Below, in pieces: positions 42,852 through 51,784 of a stretch of DNA of 64,000 nt (position 1 is its first letter; each line of letters begins with the position of its first letter). A program made the translations under genes and the position numbers. Source of the DNA: Cyanobacteria bacterium UBA791. GTDB taxonomy: Bacteria > Cyanobacteriota > Vampirovibrionia > Gastranaerophilales > Gastranaerophilaceae. Where the stretch lies: positions 29,015 through 93,014 of the forward strand of contig DBIX01000068.1 of NCBI GenBank assembly GCA_002297005.1, read 5' to 3'. The notes under the pieces are model-generated. The model was not told where the DNA came from and did not search any database. It worked only from the letters and a program-made list of their open reading frames with translations.

Positions 42852-43339
42852 TGGGAAAAGTTTTTAAATTTGGTGATAATATTTCAACAGACCACATAGC
42901 TCCAGGAAGATTATTCCACTTACGTTCTGACTTAAAAGAGTTTTCAAAACACGTACTTGAAGATGCTGATCCTGAATTTGCGTCAAAAATGAAAGAGGGC
43001 GACTTTGTTGTTGCTGGTAACAACTTTGGTCTAGGTTCTTCTAGAGAACACGCTCCTCAAATTATTAAAATTGCTGGCGTTAGAGCTGTTTTAGCAAAAA
43101 GCTTTGCAAGAATTTTTTATAGAAATTCTATCAATATTGGTTTGCTTTTAATCGAATGTGATACAGATAAAATCAATGCTGGTGACGAATTAGACATTGA
43201 TATTAAAAACGGTGTGGTAAAAGATTTAACACAAAATATTGAAATCAAATTTCATCCACTACCAGACGTTATGATTAAACTTCTTAATGAAGGTGGATTG
43301 ATTGAACATATTAAAAAACATGGAGATTTAGAATTATAA
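42851..43339 (+). CDS. Aconitase/3-isopropylmalate dehydratase family, small subunit
   Basis: This 162-residue swivel-domain subunit starts GKVFKFGDNISTDHIAPGR and contains VAGNNFGLGSSREHAPQIIK and ILAKSFARIFYRNSINIG-like KSFARIFYRNSIN. The YLRT-type substrate loop seen in LeuD near residues 24-32 is replaced by RLFHLRSD, in line with a non-leucine substrate, but this alone is not proof. It combines with the large subunit encoded just before it and has overlapping start and stop with both neighbours. Confidence 0.85.
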   Translation: MGKVFKFGDNISTDHIAPGRLFHLRSDLKEFSKHVLEDADPEFASKMKEGDFVVAGNNFGLGSSREHAPQIIKIAGVRAVLAKSFARIFYRNSINIGLLLIECDTDKINAGDELDIDIKNGVVKDLTQNIEIKFHPLPDVMIKLLNEGGLIEHIKKHGDLEL

Positions 43340-44334
43340 TGAAAAAAGTAACTCTTATAAATGGTGACGGTATTGGTCCAGAAATTACTGATGCAGTAGT
43401 AAAAGTTATAGAGGCATCAGGACTAAAAATTGATTGGGAATTACAAACAGCTGGAGCTGACGTGATTGAACAAGAGGGAACACCTTTACCTGAAAGAGTT
43501 ATAGATTCAATAAAAAGAAACAAGGTTGCTTTAAAAGCTCCTGTAACAACACCTATTGGAAAAGGCTTTAGAAGTGTAAATGTTCAACTTAGAAAAGCTT
43601 TAGACTTGTATTCAAATCTTAGACCTTGCAAAAATATTGATGGTATTAAAACACGTTTTGATAATGTTGATTTAATTATCGTGAGAGAAAATACAGAGGA
43701 TTTGTATGCTGGCATTGAAAGACAAGTTGACGAAGACCACGCTGAAAGTATTAAAACAATTTCAAGAGAAGCATCTTTAAAAATTGCCAAATTTGCGTTT
43801 GACTATGCCGTAAAATATGACAGAAAAAAAGTTACTGCAGTAACAAAAGCAAATATCTGTAAACTAACAGATGGCTTATTCTTAAACTGTTGCAGAGAAA
43901 TTGAAGAACAATATCCAAATATTGAATATAACGAAATCTTAGTAGATAATGCTTGTATGCAACTTGTACAAAACCCTGAACAATTTGACGTAATGGTTTT
44001 ACCAAACCTTTATGGAGATATTGTTTCAGATCTTTGTGCAGGTTTGATTGGGGGTCTTGGTGTTGCACAAGGTGCAAATATTGGAAAAGATTACGCCGTA
44101 TTTGAACCTGTTCATGGCTCAGCACCTGATATTAAAGGTCAAAATAAAGCTAATCCTACAGCACTTTTGCTTTCTGCAATCGAAATGCTTAAATATATTG
44201 ACGAAAAAGAATACGCTGAAAAAATTGATAAAGCTTTAAGAAAAACTTTGAAAGAGGGCAAAGTCTTAACTGCAGACCTTGGCGGAACAGCTACAACTAC
44301 TGAATTTAGAGATGAAATAATTAAAAATTTATAA
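43339..44334 (+). CDS. NAD-type isocitrate dehydrogenase (isocitrate/isopropylmalate dehydrogenase family)
   Basis: It has the decarboxylating dehydrogenase motifs TLINGDGIGPEI, SVNVQLRKALDLYSNLRPCKN, VRENTEDLYAGIE, VLPNLYGDIVSDLCAGLIGG and FEPVHGSAPDIKGQ-type EPVHGSAPDI. RENTEDLYAGIE and the substrate helix with SVN...LRK favour isocitrate over isopropylmalate. The cofactor loop after EPVHGSAPDI resembles NAD-dependent members. It would make 2-oxoglutarate, completing a three-step branch from oxaloacetate and acetyl-CoA. It ends the operon and is followed by a strong double terminator. Confidence 0.85.
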   Translation: MKKVTLINGDGIGPEITDAVVKVIEASGLKIDWELQTAGADVIEQEGTPLPERVIDSIKRNKVALKAPVTTPIGKGFRSVNVQLRKALDLYSNLRPCKNIDGIKTRFDNVDLIIVRENTEDLYAGIERQVDEDHAESIKTISREASLKIAKFAFDYAVKYDRKKVTAVTKANICKLTDGLFLNCCREIEEQYPNIEYNEILVDNACMQLVQNPEQFDVMVLPNLYGDIVSDLCAGLIGGLGVAQGANIGKDYAVFEPVHGSAPDIKGQNKANPTALLLSAIEMLKYIDEKEYAEKIDKALRKTLKEGKVLTADLGGTATTTEFRDEIIKNL

Positions 44335-44344
44335 TAATTATATT

Positions 44345-44410
44345 GTTGGGGTTTTTACCCCAACTTACAAAAAGAGAGGATTTTGATTTCATCAAAATCC
44401 TCTCTTTTTT
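44345..44410. terminator. Composite terminator between the IDH gene and gatA
   Basis: A GTTGGGG/CCCCAAC hairpin is followed at once by a long hairpin whose arms (AAAAAGAGAGGATTTTGAT and its complement) end in TTTTTT. It serves both convergent genes. The same hairpin-plus-terminator design occurs at 56811-56871. Confidence 0.85.
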
Positions 44411-44424
44411 ATTATGTTTTCAAA

Positions 44425-45888
44425 TTATAAATTTGCTATTTGTTTATAAAAATCGTGACATTGTTCAAATTTGTAAGCAAAGTTGAATAATCTTTGTTCA
44501 GTCATTTGAGGAGTCATAATTTGTAAACCGATAGGCATATTTGATGAGTCAAAACCAGCTGGAACACTTACACCTGGAATACCAGCAAGGTTTGCACTGA
44601 TAGTTGCAATATCTGTTAAATACATTGATAATGGATCTTCTGTTTTTGAACCAATATCAAATGCTGTATTTGGACAAGTTGGAGAGATTAAGATGTCAAC
44701 TTTTTCGAAAGCCTTATCAAAATCTTCTTTAACTAATCTTCTTAATTGTTGAGCTTTTTTGTAATAAGCATCATAATAACCAGAAGATAAAGCGTAAGTA
44801 CCTAACATGATTCTACGTTTAACTTCATCACCAAAGCCCTCAGCTCTTGATTTGTTATACATTTCAATTAATGTTTCTGCATTATCAGTTCTATGACCGT
44901 ATCTTACGCCATCAAATCTTGCCAAGTTTGAACTACATTCAGCAGTTGCTAAGATATAGTAAATACCAATTGAATATTTCAAATATGGAAGAGAAATTTC
45001 AACGATTTCACAACCCATTGATTTGTAATCTTCAATAGCAGTTTCAATAGCTTTTCTTACATCTTCATCAACACCCTCAGCCATTAATTCTTTAATAACG
45101 CCGACTTTTTTACCTTTAATATCATCGTTAAGGTGTTTAGAATATTGTTCAACTGGAGCATCAATAGAAGTTGAATCTTTTACGTCATGACCTGAAATAA
45201 CTTCTAACAATGTAGCTGCATCTGTAACTGTTCTAGCGAAAGGTCCAATTTGGTCTAATGATGATGCAAATGCAATCAAACCATATCTAGAAACACGACC
45301 ATAAGTTGGTTTCATACCAACCAAACCGCAGAAGCTTGCTGGAAGACGGATACTTCCGCCTGTATCAGAACCTAATGATAAAGAAGATTCTAATGCTGCT
45401 ACTGAAGCTGCTGAACCACCTGATGAACCACCAGGAACTTTATTTAAATTCCAAGGGTTGTAAACATTGTTGAATGCAGAGTTTTCGTTAGAAGAACCCA
45501 TTGCAAATTCGTCTAAGTTTGCTTTACCTACAATAGGAATTAAGTTATCTAATAATTTTTCTGTAACTGTTGCATTATATGGAGAAACAAAGTTTTCCAA
45601 GATTTTACTTGATGCTGTTGTTTTTGTACCAATATAATTCATATTATCTTTTAAAGTTAGAGGAACACCTGCTAAAAGTGGTAATTCTTCGCCTTTAGCA
45701 ACTTTTTCATCAACTTTTTTCGCAATTTCCATTGCTTTATCTTTGCATAAAGAATTATATGCTCTAACTTTTGACTCAACTTCGTCAATTCTATCAAAAG
45801 TAGCGTTCAACAATTCAACTGCTGAAACTTCTTTATCAGCAATCATTTTTGCTTGTTCAACGGCACTTTTCTTTAAAAGTTCATTCAT
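44425..45888 (-). CDS. gatA: Glutamyl-tRNA(Gln) amidotransferase subunit A
   Basis: An amidase-signature protein of 487 residues. It has the catalytic triad K80 (PLTLKDNM), cis-serine S155 (PGGSSGGSAA) and nucleophile S179 (SDTGGSIRLP). In S. aureus GatA the same residues are K79, S154 and S178. The subunit makes ammonia from glutamine to convert Glu-tRNA-Gln to Gln-tRNA-Gln. The organism therefore probably lacks glutaminyl-tRNA synthetase. The gatB and gatC subunits are not adjacent in this window. Confidence 0.95.
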   Translation of the reverse strand: MNELLKKSAVEQAKMIADKEVSAVELLNATFDRIDEVESKVRAYNSLCKDKAMEIAKKVDEKVAKGEELPLLAGVPLTLKDNMNYIGTKTTASSKILENFVSPYNATVTEKLLDNLIPIVGKANLDEFAMGSSNENSAFNNVYNPWNLNKVPGGSSGGSAASVAALESSLSLGSDTGGSIRLPASFCGLVGMKPTYGRVSRYGLIAFASSLDQIGPFARTVTDAATLLEVISGHDVKDSTSIDAPVEQYSKHLNDDIKGKKVGVIKELMAEGVDEDVRKAIETAIEDYKSMGCEIVEISLPYLKYSIGIYYILATAECSSNLARFDGVRYGHRTDNAETLIEMYNKSRAEGFGDEVKRRIMLGTYALSSGYYDAYYKKAQQLRRLVKEDFDKAFEKVDILISPTCPNTAFDIGSKTEDPLSMYLTDIATISANLAGIPGVSVPAGFDSSNMPIGLQIMTPQMTEQRLFNFAYKFEQCHDFYKQIANL

Positions 45889-45945
45889 ACTTTTCTCCTT
45901 AACTATTATTTAAGTTAATTATAAATAAAAAACATTAAAATAACA

Positions 45946-45978
45946 AATGGGAATTTCTCAAAAAGAGAAATTCCCATT
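45946..45978 (-). terminator. Hairpin downstream of the ricT-like gene
   Basis: AATGGGAATTTCTC pairs perfectly with GAGAAATTCCCATT around five A. Read on the minus strand it follows the PSP1-protein gene by about 20 bases and lies ahead of gatA, with TTTGTTATTTT after it. Confidence 0.7.
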
Positions 45979-45998
45979 CCATTAAAAAGCTTGTAAAA

Positions 45999-46928
45999 CT
46001 AGATATTACCAGTCGAACTATTCTTATCATCTTCAAGAGAAGAAATATCAATATTGTTATCCTCGTCGTCTTGATAGTTGTTAATATTTGGAACATCAAT
46101 ATCAACGTTAATATCAGCATCAATCATTTCAATATCGTCTTTTTGGTAATCCTTAATTTTACCGTCTTCAAGTTTAACTTGAATAGCATTGTTCAAGAAA
46201 TGAAGAGCACAAACTTTACCAAGACCATCAGGCGTCATAACACCAGAACCGATAGGTGGCATATCTTTAGCTGCCTCAATATAGTTTGAATATTCATAAG
46301 AAAGACAGCATAAAAGTCTTCCGCAAGTACCTGAAATTTTACCGGGAGCTATTGGCATACCTTGGTCTTTTGCTAATTTAACATTTGTAGCGGTGAATTT
46401 TCTCATACAAGAACTACAACAAAATTCCTTACCACAAATTCCGCAACCATCCATTAACGCTGTTTCATCACGAACGCCAATATGTCTTAAATCGATTCTT
46501 ATGCGTTTGAAGGTTTGTGTTAAATCCTTCAATAAGTTTCTAAAATCAACTCTTTCCGGAGCTGTGTAATAGAATGAAATTTTCTTTCTATCAAAGGTTA
46601 AACGACATTGAACTAAATTCATATTTAATTTATGGGATTTAATCAATTCCTTACATTTGAAGTAACCTTGGATTTCTTCTTCTTTTATTTGAGCCAAAGT
46701 TTCATTATCTTTATCAGTTAAAACTCTAATAACATGGAATGGCTCAGGTTTAAGCTTACTTTTATTCCAACGTTCTACAATTTGGTCGTTCAAACAAATT
46801 GCCTTTAGAGCCTCATCGCCTTTTTCTGTTCTACAAAGCAACATATCACCACATTTGATAGTAATATTGTCTGGAATTTCTAAAGGATAATATGAATTTT
46901 TTAAATATCTTACTGCAAATTTTGTCAT
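45999..46928 (-). CDS. ricT: PSP1-domain protein, RicT/YaaT-like
   Basis: The protein contains the PSP1 core (DFRNLLKDLTQTFKRIRIDLRHIGVRDETAL) and the cysteine-rich clusters CGICGKEFCCSSC and GTCGRLLCCLSYE characteristic of RicT, which binds an Fe-S cluster with RicA and RicF in Bacillus and stimulates mRNA maturation. The last 50 residues are very acidic (DADINVDIDVPNIN..., EDDKNSS), a probable disordered tail. It shares a 4-base overlap with gpsA. RicA and RicF partners are not in this window, so the function in this organism is inferred from family. Confidence 0.85.
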   Translation of the reverse strand: MTKFAVRYLKNSYYPLEIPDNITIKCGDMLLCRTEKGDEALKAICLNDQIVERWNKSKLKPEPFHVIRVLTDKDNETLAQIKEEEIQGYFKCKELIKSHKLNMNLVQCRLTFDRKKISFYYTAPERVDFRNLLKDLTQTFKRIRIDLRHIGVRDETALMDGCGICGKEFCCSSCMRKFTATNVKLAKDQGMPIAPGKISGTCGRLLCCLSYEYSNYIEAAKDMPPIGSGVMTPDGLGKVCALHFLNNAIQVKLEDGKIKDYQKDDIEMIDADINVDIDVPNINNYQDDEDNNIDISSLEDDKNSSTGNI

Positions 46929-47926
46929 ACGTATTTTTCTTCTTCTTTTAATTTTCTATTCATTAAGTTCATAAAGACTTCTTTAGCCGGTGTATCAGTA
47001 TAAACAGCTTGATAAATAGCGTTTGAAACAGGAACTTCTACATCAAATTTTTTAGCCAATTCACAAAGTGCTTTAGAAGTTTGAACACCCTCTGCTACAG
47101 AGCCTAAATCTCTTAAAATATCATCAATCTTTTTACCACGAGCAATCATCGCACCAACAGTATGGTTTCTAGATAATGGGCTTGAGCAAGTTGCAATCAA
47201 ATCACCCATGCCTGAAAGACCGTATAGAGTTGATGGATTTGCACCCAATTTTGTACTGATTCTAATAATTTCTGCCATACCACGAGTAAGCAATGAACCC
47301 ATTGTGTTATCGCCTAATTTTAGTTCTGCTGCAAAACCTGCTGCGATAGCAATAACATTTTTTAAACTACCACCAAGTTCTACACCAATAACATCAGAAT
47401 TTGTATAAAGTCTAAATCTATCTTTTACAGATAACTTTTCTTGAACAAATCTAGCAACTTCCATATCTTCAGAAGCAACGCAAGCTGCAGTAGGACAACC
47501 CATTAGAACTTCTTTTGCTAATGTTGGGCCTGAAAGAATAACTAATTTTTGTTCAGGAAGAACATCTTTAATAACCTCGCTCATTCTCATTAATGATGGT
47601 AGTTCAATACCTTTTGATGCATTAACAAGGATTTGATTTTTATCAATACCCGCAGATTTTAATTGTTCACAAACTGGTCTAACACCGCTTGTTGCAATAA
47701 CTGAAAGGATAATATCAGCATCCTTAATAGCTAATTTCATATCAGAAGTAACTTCAACCTTATCTTGAAGTTGAACTTCTAAAGGTTTTGTTGATTTTTT
47801 GTATAATTTTAATTCTTCTGTTAAATCTTGTTCTCTTGACCAAACTGTAACTTCATCAAAGTTATCTGTTAATAACCATGCAAGAGTTAACCCCCAACAT
47901 CCTGCACCAAGTACTGTTAATTTCAT
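46925..47926 (-). CDS. gpsA: Glycerol-3-phosphate dehydrogenase [NAD(P)+]
   Basis: The NAD(P)-binding start is LTVLGAGCWGLTLAWLL. Further motifs include VNASKGIE, LSGPTLAKEV, the catalytic-lysine helix ELGGSLKNVIAIAAG and RGMAEIIRISTKLGANPSTLYGLSGMGDLIATC. It makes sn-glycerol 3-phosphate for phospholipid synthesis, feeding the acyl chains made by the fab genes elsewhere in the window. At 333 residues it is complete. It overlaps ricT by 4 bases and follows murQ after 2, so it lies in a tight operon. Confidence 0.94.
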   Translation of the reverse strand: MKLTVLGAGCWGLTLAWLLTDNFDEVTVWSREQDLTEELKLYKKSTKPLEVQLQDKVEVTSDMKLAIKDADIILSVIATSGVRPVCEQLKSAGIDKNQILVNASKGIELPSLMRMSEVIKDVLPEQKLVILSGPTLAKEVLMGCPTAACVASEDMEVARFVQEKLSVKDRFRLYTNSDVIGVELGGSLKNVIAIAAGFAAELKLGDNTMGSLLTRGMAEIIRISTKLGANPSTLYGLSGMGDLIATCSSPLSRNHTVGAMIARGKKIDDILRDLGSVAEGVQTSKALCELAKKFDVEVPVSNAIYQAVYTDTPAKEVFMNLMNRKLKEEEKYV

Positions 47927-47928
47927 TT

Positions 47929-48822
47929 TTATACTTTTTCCCCACTTTTTAATAATTTTCTTAAAACACCACCGTGTTTTTTCAATTCTTTCTTTGCATC
48001 TTCAATGCTCAAATTCATTACAATTGATGCAACAGAAGTTTTAATATCCCAATTAGATTCTAATAAAGCCTCTAATGCACGAGCATTAGTTGTTTCTGCG
48101 ATTTGGCTAACAATTCTGATAGCTCTATCTTTTAATTTATCGTTTGTAGCTTTCAAATCAATCATAAAATTCTTGTATGTTTTACCGATTTTAATCATTG
48201 AACCAGTTGAAAGCATATTCAAAATCATTTTTTGAGCAGTACCAGCTTTTAAACGGCTAGAACCAGCAATAACTTCTGCACCGACTTCAGCACAAATACA
48301 TACTGTAACTTCTTCGCCAATTTTAGCCTTGTTGTTACAAGTAACAGCAATAGTTTTTACACCGATTTCATCAGCTGTCTTTAAAACACCTAAAAGATAC
48401 TTAGGATTTCCGCTTGCAGAAATTACAACGCAAACATCATCTTTTGTAAGAATTTTTGCATCTTCTGCACCTTGTTCAAAATTATCTTCTGCACCCTCAA
48501 CGGCAGTTGTGAAAGCTTTTTCACCACCAGCGATAATACCTTGAACCATAGATGGATCAGTACTAAAAGTTGGTGGGCATTCGCTTGCATCAAGGATACC
48601 TAAACGACCTGAAGTTCCGCAACCAAAATAAATTAGACGACCACCATTGCTAAGCTTACTAGCAATAATATCAATAGCTTCAGCAATATGTTCTGCTTCA
48701 CTTTCAACAGCCAAAGCAACTAATTTATCTTCTTCATTCATTTTTCTAACCATATCAACGGTAGAAATAATATCAATATCCTTGGTATTTTCGTTTAAAT
48801 ATTCTGTTATAATTTCGCTCAT
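47929..48822 (-). CDS. murQ: N-acetylmuramic acid 6-phosphate etherase
   Basis: A SIS-domain etherase of 297 residues with LIYFGCGTSGRLGILDASECPPTFS, the catalytic-acid-bearing EGAEDNFEQGAED segment, ISASGNPKYLLG and the ASRLKAGTAQKMILNMLSTGSMIKIGKTYKNFMIDL stretch characteristic of MurQ. It cleaves the lactyl ether of MurNAc 6-phosphate for cell-wall recycling. Its presence implies a peptidoglycan wall and recycling, though no PTS MurP gene is adjacent. It sits between ribH and gpsA with gaps of 2-3 bases. Confidence 0.93.
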   Translation of the reverse strand: MSEIITEYLNENTKDIDIISTVDMVRKMNEEDKLVALAVESEAEHIAEAIDIIASKLSNGGRLIYFGCGTSGRLGILDASECPPTFSTDPSMVQGIIAGGEKAFTTAVEGAEDNFEQGAEDAKILTKDDVCVVISASGNPKYLLGVLKTADEIGVKTIAVTCNNKAKIGEEVTVCICAEVGAEVIAGSSRLKAGTAQKMILNMLSTGSMIKIGKTYKNFMIDLKATNDKLKDRAIRIVSQIAETTNARALEALLESNWDIKTSVASIVMNLSIEDAKKELKKHGGVLRKLLKSGEKV

Positions 48823-48825
48823 TTA

Positions 48826-49287
48826 CTAAATCTCTTTCAATAAGTTTGCCATTTCAATAGCAGCTTTAGCTGCGTCAGAACCTTTGTTTCCAGCTTTTGT
48901 GCCAGCTCTTTCGATTGCTTGTTCAATATTTTCAGTAGTTAATACACCGAACAATACTGGAACTTCTGTTTCTAAGCCGACTTGTGCAATACCTTTTGAT
49001 AACTCTGCACAAACATAATCATAATGTGATGTAGAACCTTTAATAATTGCTCCTAAAGTAATAATTGCATTATATTTGCCTGATTTTGCACATCTTTTTG
49101 CAATAAGAGGAATTTCAAATGCCCCTGGTGTCCAAACTACGTCGATATTTTCTTCATTTACGCCGTGGCGTTTAAGCTCGTCAATAGCTCCTGACAATAG
49201 TTTTGAACCTATAAACTCATTAAATCTTGATATAACAATACAAAAATGTTCATTATTTGTAGTTAATTGTCCTTCAATAACTTTCAT
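48826..49287 (-). CDS. ribH: 6,7-dimethyl-8-ribityllumazine synthase
   Basis: The 153-residue product has the lumazine synthase motifs [54 protein letters not shown] and [27 protein letters not shown]. It makes the penultimate riboflavin intermediate. I start at MKVIEGQL, preceded by GGAG six bases upstream; the longer frame begins at a TTG. It is the only riboflavin gene in the window, a rare isolated location at the head of the murQ-gpsA-ricT run. Confidence 0.94.
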   Translation of the reverse strand: MKVIEGQLTTNNEHFCIVISRFNEFIGSKLLSGAIDELKRHGVNEENIDVVWTPGAFEIPLIAKRCAKSGKYNAIITLGAIIKGSTSHYDYVCAELSKGIAQVGLETEVPVLFGVLTTENIEQAIERAGTKAGNKGSDAAKAAIEMANLLKEI

Positions 49288-49332
49288 AATATACTCCAAT
49301 TCTCTATATTGTTAATTTTATAACATATATAG

Positions 49333-50037
49333 TTAATTTACAATATATGGAGCAAAAATCTTATAGAAAATATAAATTGAGGCTAAAACAAGCAATACAC
49401 CACTTATTTTTAGCAACACTTCAGAAAAGCTATTTAGGGCTTTCATAGATTTAACTTTTGATAAACCTACCCCAACAAGTACGATAATCAAGCTTTGACC
49501 AACTGCAAATAAAAATAGCATTAAAACAGCCAAGAAGATTTTGTTTGCAAGTGCCGCAAAACTCATTATTGCCATTAAAATTGGTGTAGAACAAGGTGTT
49601 CCTGCAAGAGCAAAAAAAGCACCTACAATGAACGGATACAACAATAAATTATTGCCCTCGTTTTTAGGTATTTGTTTTATAAAAACAGGAAATTCAAAAT
49701 CAAGAATATTTAAAAGTTTTAGCCCCATAACCATTACAAATGAAGCTATAAATAGCATAAAATATGCACCACCGATTGAAATAAACACTTTACCAGTTAA
49801 AGCACAAATTATTCCAATTATTGAAAACACAACTGATGAACCCAAAACAAAGAACAAAAGTTGCAAAAATGTTTTGGCAACACCTTGATTTGAAAATCCA
49901 AGCACATAGCCCATAATCAATGGAATAATTGCAATAGAGCAAGGCGAAAGTGATGCCACAATACCACCTAAGAAAGATATTAAAAGTAATATTGGGCTAC
50001 TCGCCCCATTTGAAAACAAATTAACGTAATGTTCCAT
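49333..50037 (-). CDS. CcdA-type thiol-disulfide transmembrane protein
   Basis: Six predicted hydrophobic segments begin with PILLLISFLGGIVASLSPCSI, in which SPCS carries the first redox cysteine, and LAGTPCSTPILMAIMS carries the second (GTPCSTP). This is the DsbD-gamma/CcdA pattern. Together with the thioredoxin-like protein encoded upstream (overlapping by about 17 bases) it would move electrons across the membrane to periplasmic thiols or a cytochrome-c-type maturation system. The starting codon is taken as ATG at MEHYVNLF; the longer frame begins with TTG. Confidence 0.85.
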   Translation of the reverse strand: MEHYVNLFSNGASSPILLLISFLGGIVASLSPCSIAIIPLIMGYVLGFSNQGVAKTFLQLLFFVLGSSVVFSIIGIICALTGKVFISIGGAYFMLFIASFVMVMGLKLLNILDFEFPVFIKQIPKNEGNNLLLYPFIVGAFFALAGTPCSTPILMAIMSFAALANKIFLAVLMLFLFAVGQSLIIVLVGVGLSKVKSMKALNSFSEVLLKISGVLLVLASIYIFYKIFAPYIVN

Positions 50038-50428
50038 CAATCAAAGCCTTCATATTTGTTTCTAACTGTTCACAACTTAAAGAACCCTCTGTTCTTTTTA
50101 ACACGCTACCATTATCACTAATATAAATAAGCGTTGGAACTAACGTTACATGGTATTTTTTAATCATACTTTGAGTATCAGCATCTGTTTGTTCAACTGA
50201 AATACTTTGAAGTACAATTTTGTCCTTATATTTTGGATAAACAGTATCAAGATTTTTAGCTAAAATTTTACAATCTCTACAAAGTGGCGAAGAAAATTTA
50301 ATAATAACAGGAGTATCAACCGGAACAGAAACTTTTTGTTCAGCCTTAGTATCTCCACTAGAAAGCATAAAATAAGCTACCATTGGTAAAATAAAAATAA
50401 CTGCAATTATTAATAGATTTTTTTTCAT
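50021..50428 (-). CDS. Membrane-anchored thioredoxin-like protein
   Basis: After a hydrophobic N-terminal anchor (LLIIAVIFILPMVAYFML) comes a thioredoxin fold with IIKFSSPLCRDCKILAKNL, a CxxC motif CRDC, and the cis-proline strand TLVPTLIYISD. The usual WCGPC is replaced by LCRDC, so it is probably specialised as an electron acceptor or donor for the CcdA-like partner. I start at MKKNLLII because AAGGAG lies seven bases before it. Location is inferred to be the periplasmic side of the inner membrane. Confidence 0.8.
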   Translation of the reverse strand: MKKNLLIIAVIFILPMVAYFMLSSGDTKAEQKVSVPVDTPVIIKFSSPLCRDCKILAKNLDTVYPKYKDKIVLQSISVEQTDADTQSMIKKYHVTLVPTLIYISDNGSVLKRTEGSLSCEQLETNMKALIDGTLR

Positions 50429-50520
50429 AATCATTCTCCTTAAATTTAATAACCCCAGTTTACAATAATTTTTACCAAAAGCTAAACCCCAGTTGGATAG
50501 TTTTTAGGATTATACAAAAA

Positions 50521-50548
50521 GGCGAAAGCTTTGTATAAAACTTTCGCC
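50521..50548 (-). terminator. Terminator after the CoA-activase-like gene
   Basis: GGCGAAAG and CTTTCGCC form an 8-base stem, and TTTTTGTAT follows on the minus strand, nine bases downstream of the stop codon. Confidence 0.8.
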
Positions 50549-50556
50549 ATCAAAAA

Positions 50557-51555
50557 CTAAACTTGTTGCATTTCTGCAGCTCTTTGTTTTCTGAATAACA
50601 TATCCACGAAAGCCTCTAAACGAGTAACAAAACCTGCCTCACCAGTATGTTCGTCAATAGTTAAATTCAACAAAGGCATTGCATATTCTTTAGCTTTTCT
50701 TGTAATTCTTTCAAGCATTAAAGAATCTGGACCACAACCAAAAGCAGTAAGTGTAATCATTCCATCAACTTTACTATCTTTCATATAATGACCAGCACAA
50801 CCTGTCATTTCTGTTTCGTTTGCCCAATAGTAATTTTGACCTAACGCTGCAATACCATCAACCAAATGTTCTTGAGAAAGTTGCATTGCTGTACAAACTT
50901 TTACGTTCATTTTATCCAATTTTTCAAAAATCTTCATTGATGTACGTTCGTCATAAATATTGTAAGCATGTGAAACTAAAGCAATTGTAATTGGATAATC
51001 TTTTTTATCCTCTTCTGCAATACAAACCTTGCCTTGGATAGCATAATCTAAAGCTTTTGCATATTGGATACCTGATTTCAACATAACGTTAAAATTATTC
51101 CAAACTTTCCAACCAGCTTTTTCCGCTTCTTTAATTAAATTCATATCTGTAATATTAAAATAACTTGCACATTCAACTAAGAACTCTTTTAAGCCTTGAT
51201 TTTTAGCAGATTTATCAAGAGTTGGTTCTACAAGTGTAAATTTTTCTTTCACAACATTTCTAATCAAATCAGGAAGTCCTCTGATTTTAGAACAGTTATA
51301 AATTTTTGGTGCGATAGATTGATAAGATGGAACAAAAATCTTATCAACACCTTTTTCAATTAAATTTAGAACATGACCTACAAAAACTTTAACTGGTAAG
51401 CAAGTTTCAGTAACAACTCTACTTGCACCCTCTGCTAAAGTTTTTTTAGTTGTGTTATCTGATAAAATAATTTCTACTCCTAATGCCTTAAAAAATCCAT
51501 ATAAGAATGGATAGTAATAGTAATAAGACATTGCTTTCGGCATACCTAATTTCAT
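50557..51555 (-). CDS. DUF2229 / 2-hydroxyglutaryl-CoA dehydratase activator-like protein
   Basis: The 332-residue protein starts MKLGMPKAMSYYYYYPFLYGFFKALGVEII, contains VTETCLPVKVFVGHVLNLIEKGVDKIFVPSYQS and ends with TLTAFGCGPDSLMLERI and LNLTIDEHTGEAGFVTRLEAFVDML. This is the DUF2229 pattern. These proteins often accompany acyl-CoA dehydratase (HgdC-type) activators and carry conserved cysteines, possibly for an Fe-S cluster. Here it stands alone with no dehydratase genes adjacent. Function is therefore unproven; a role in radical or CoA-ester chemistry is a family-level guess. Confidence 0.75.
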   Translation of the reverse strand: MKLGMPKAMSYYYYYPFLYGFFKALGVEIILSDNTTKKTLAEGASRVVTETCLPVKVFVGHVLNLIEKGVDKIFVPSYQSIAPKIYNCSKIRGLPDLIRNVVKEKFTLVEPTLDKSAKNQGLKEFLVECASYFNITDMNLIKEAEKAGWKVWNNFNVMLKSGIQYAKALDYAIQGKVCIAEEDKKDYPITIALVSHAYNIYDERTSMKIFEKLDKMNVKVCTAMQLSQEHLVDGIAALGQNYYWANETEMTGCAGHYMKDSKVDGMITLTAFGCGPDSLMLERITRKAKEYAMPLLNLTIDEHTGEAGFVTRLEAFVDMLFRKQRAAEMQQV

Positions 51556-51670
51556 ACATTTCCTCTTTTCTTAATTAAATTTTACTACAAAAAACCAAAG
51601 GAATAAAAAAAATTTTAAAAGATATGAAAAATTTTAATATACTCTTTTAGGTTAATCAGAAATCACCTAG

Positions 51671-51700
51671 TTGAATAGTTAATTTAGTCAATGTTTATAA
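51671..51700 (+). promoter_or_regulatory. Candidate promoter of the SLH-protein gene
   Basis: TTGAAT and TTATAA lie 18 bases apart in the 229-base gap before the SLH gene. A small hairpin AGTTC...GAACT follows in the leader at about 51727-51746. The gene has a perfect AAGGAGG ribosome site. Confidence 0.4.
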
Positions 51701-51784
51701 ATCATAAAAGAAGAATAATCATAAAGAGTTCAAAAAGAGAACTTTTTAGTAAGAGATTAAAACTCACAAATAAGGAGGTTAAAA

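Noticed and set aside
43339..44334. leuB (3-isopropylmalate dehydrogenase)
   Set aside because: The RENTEDLYAGIE and SVNVQLRK segments fit isocitrate dehydrogenase better, and the first gene of the operon fits Re-citrate synthase rather than LeuA; left as a possible alternative.
51727..51746. Riboswitch in the SLH leader
   Set aside because: Only a small AGTTC/GAACT hairpin is visible; no known aptamer pattern.
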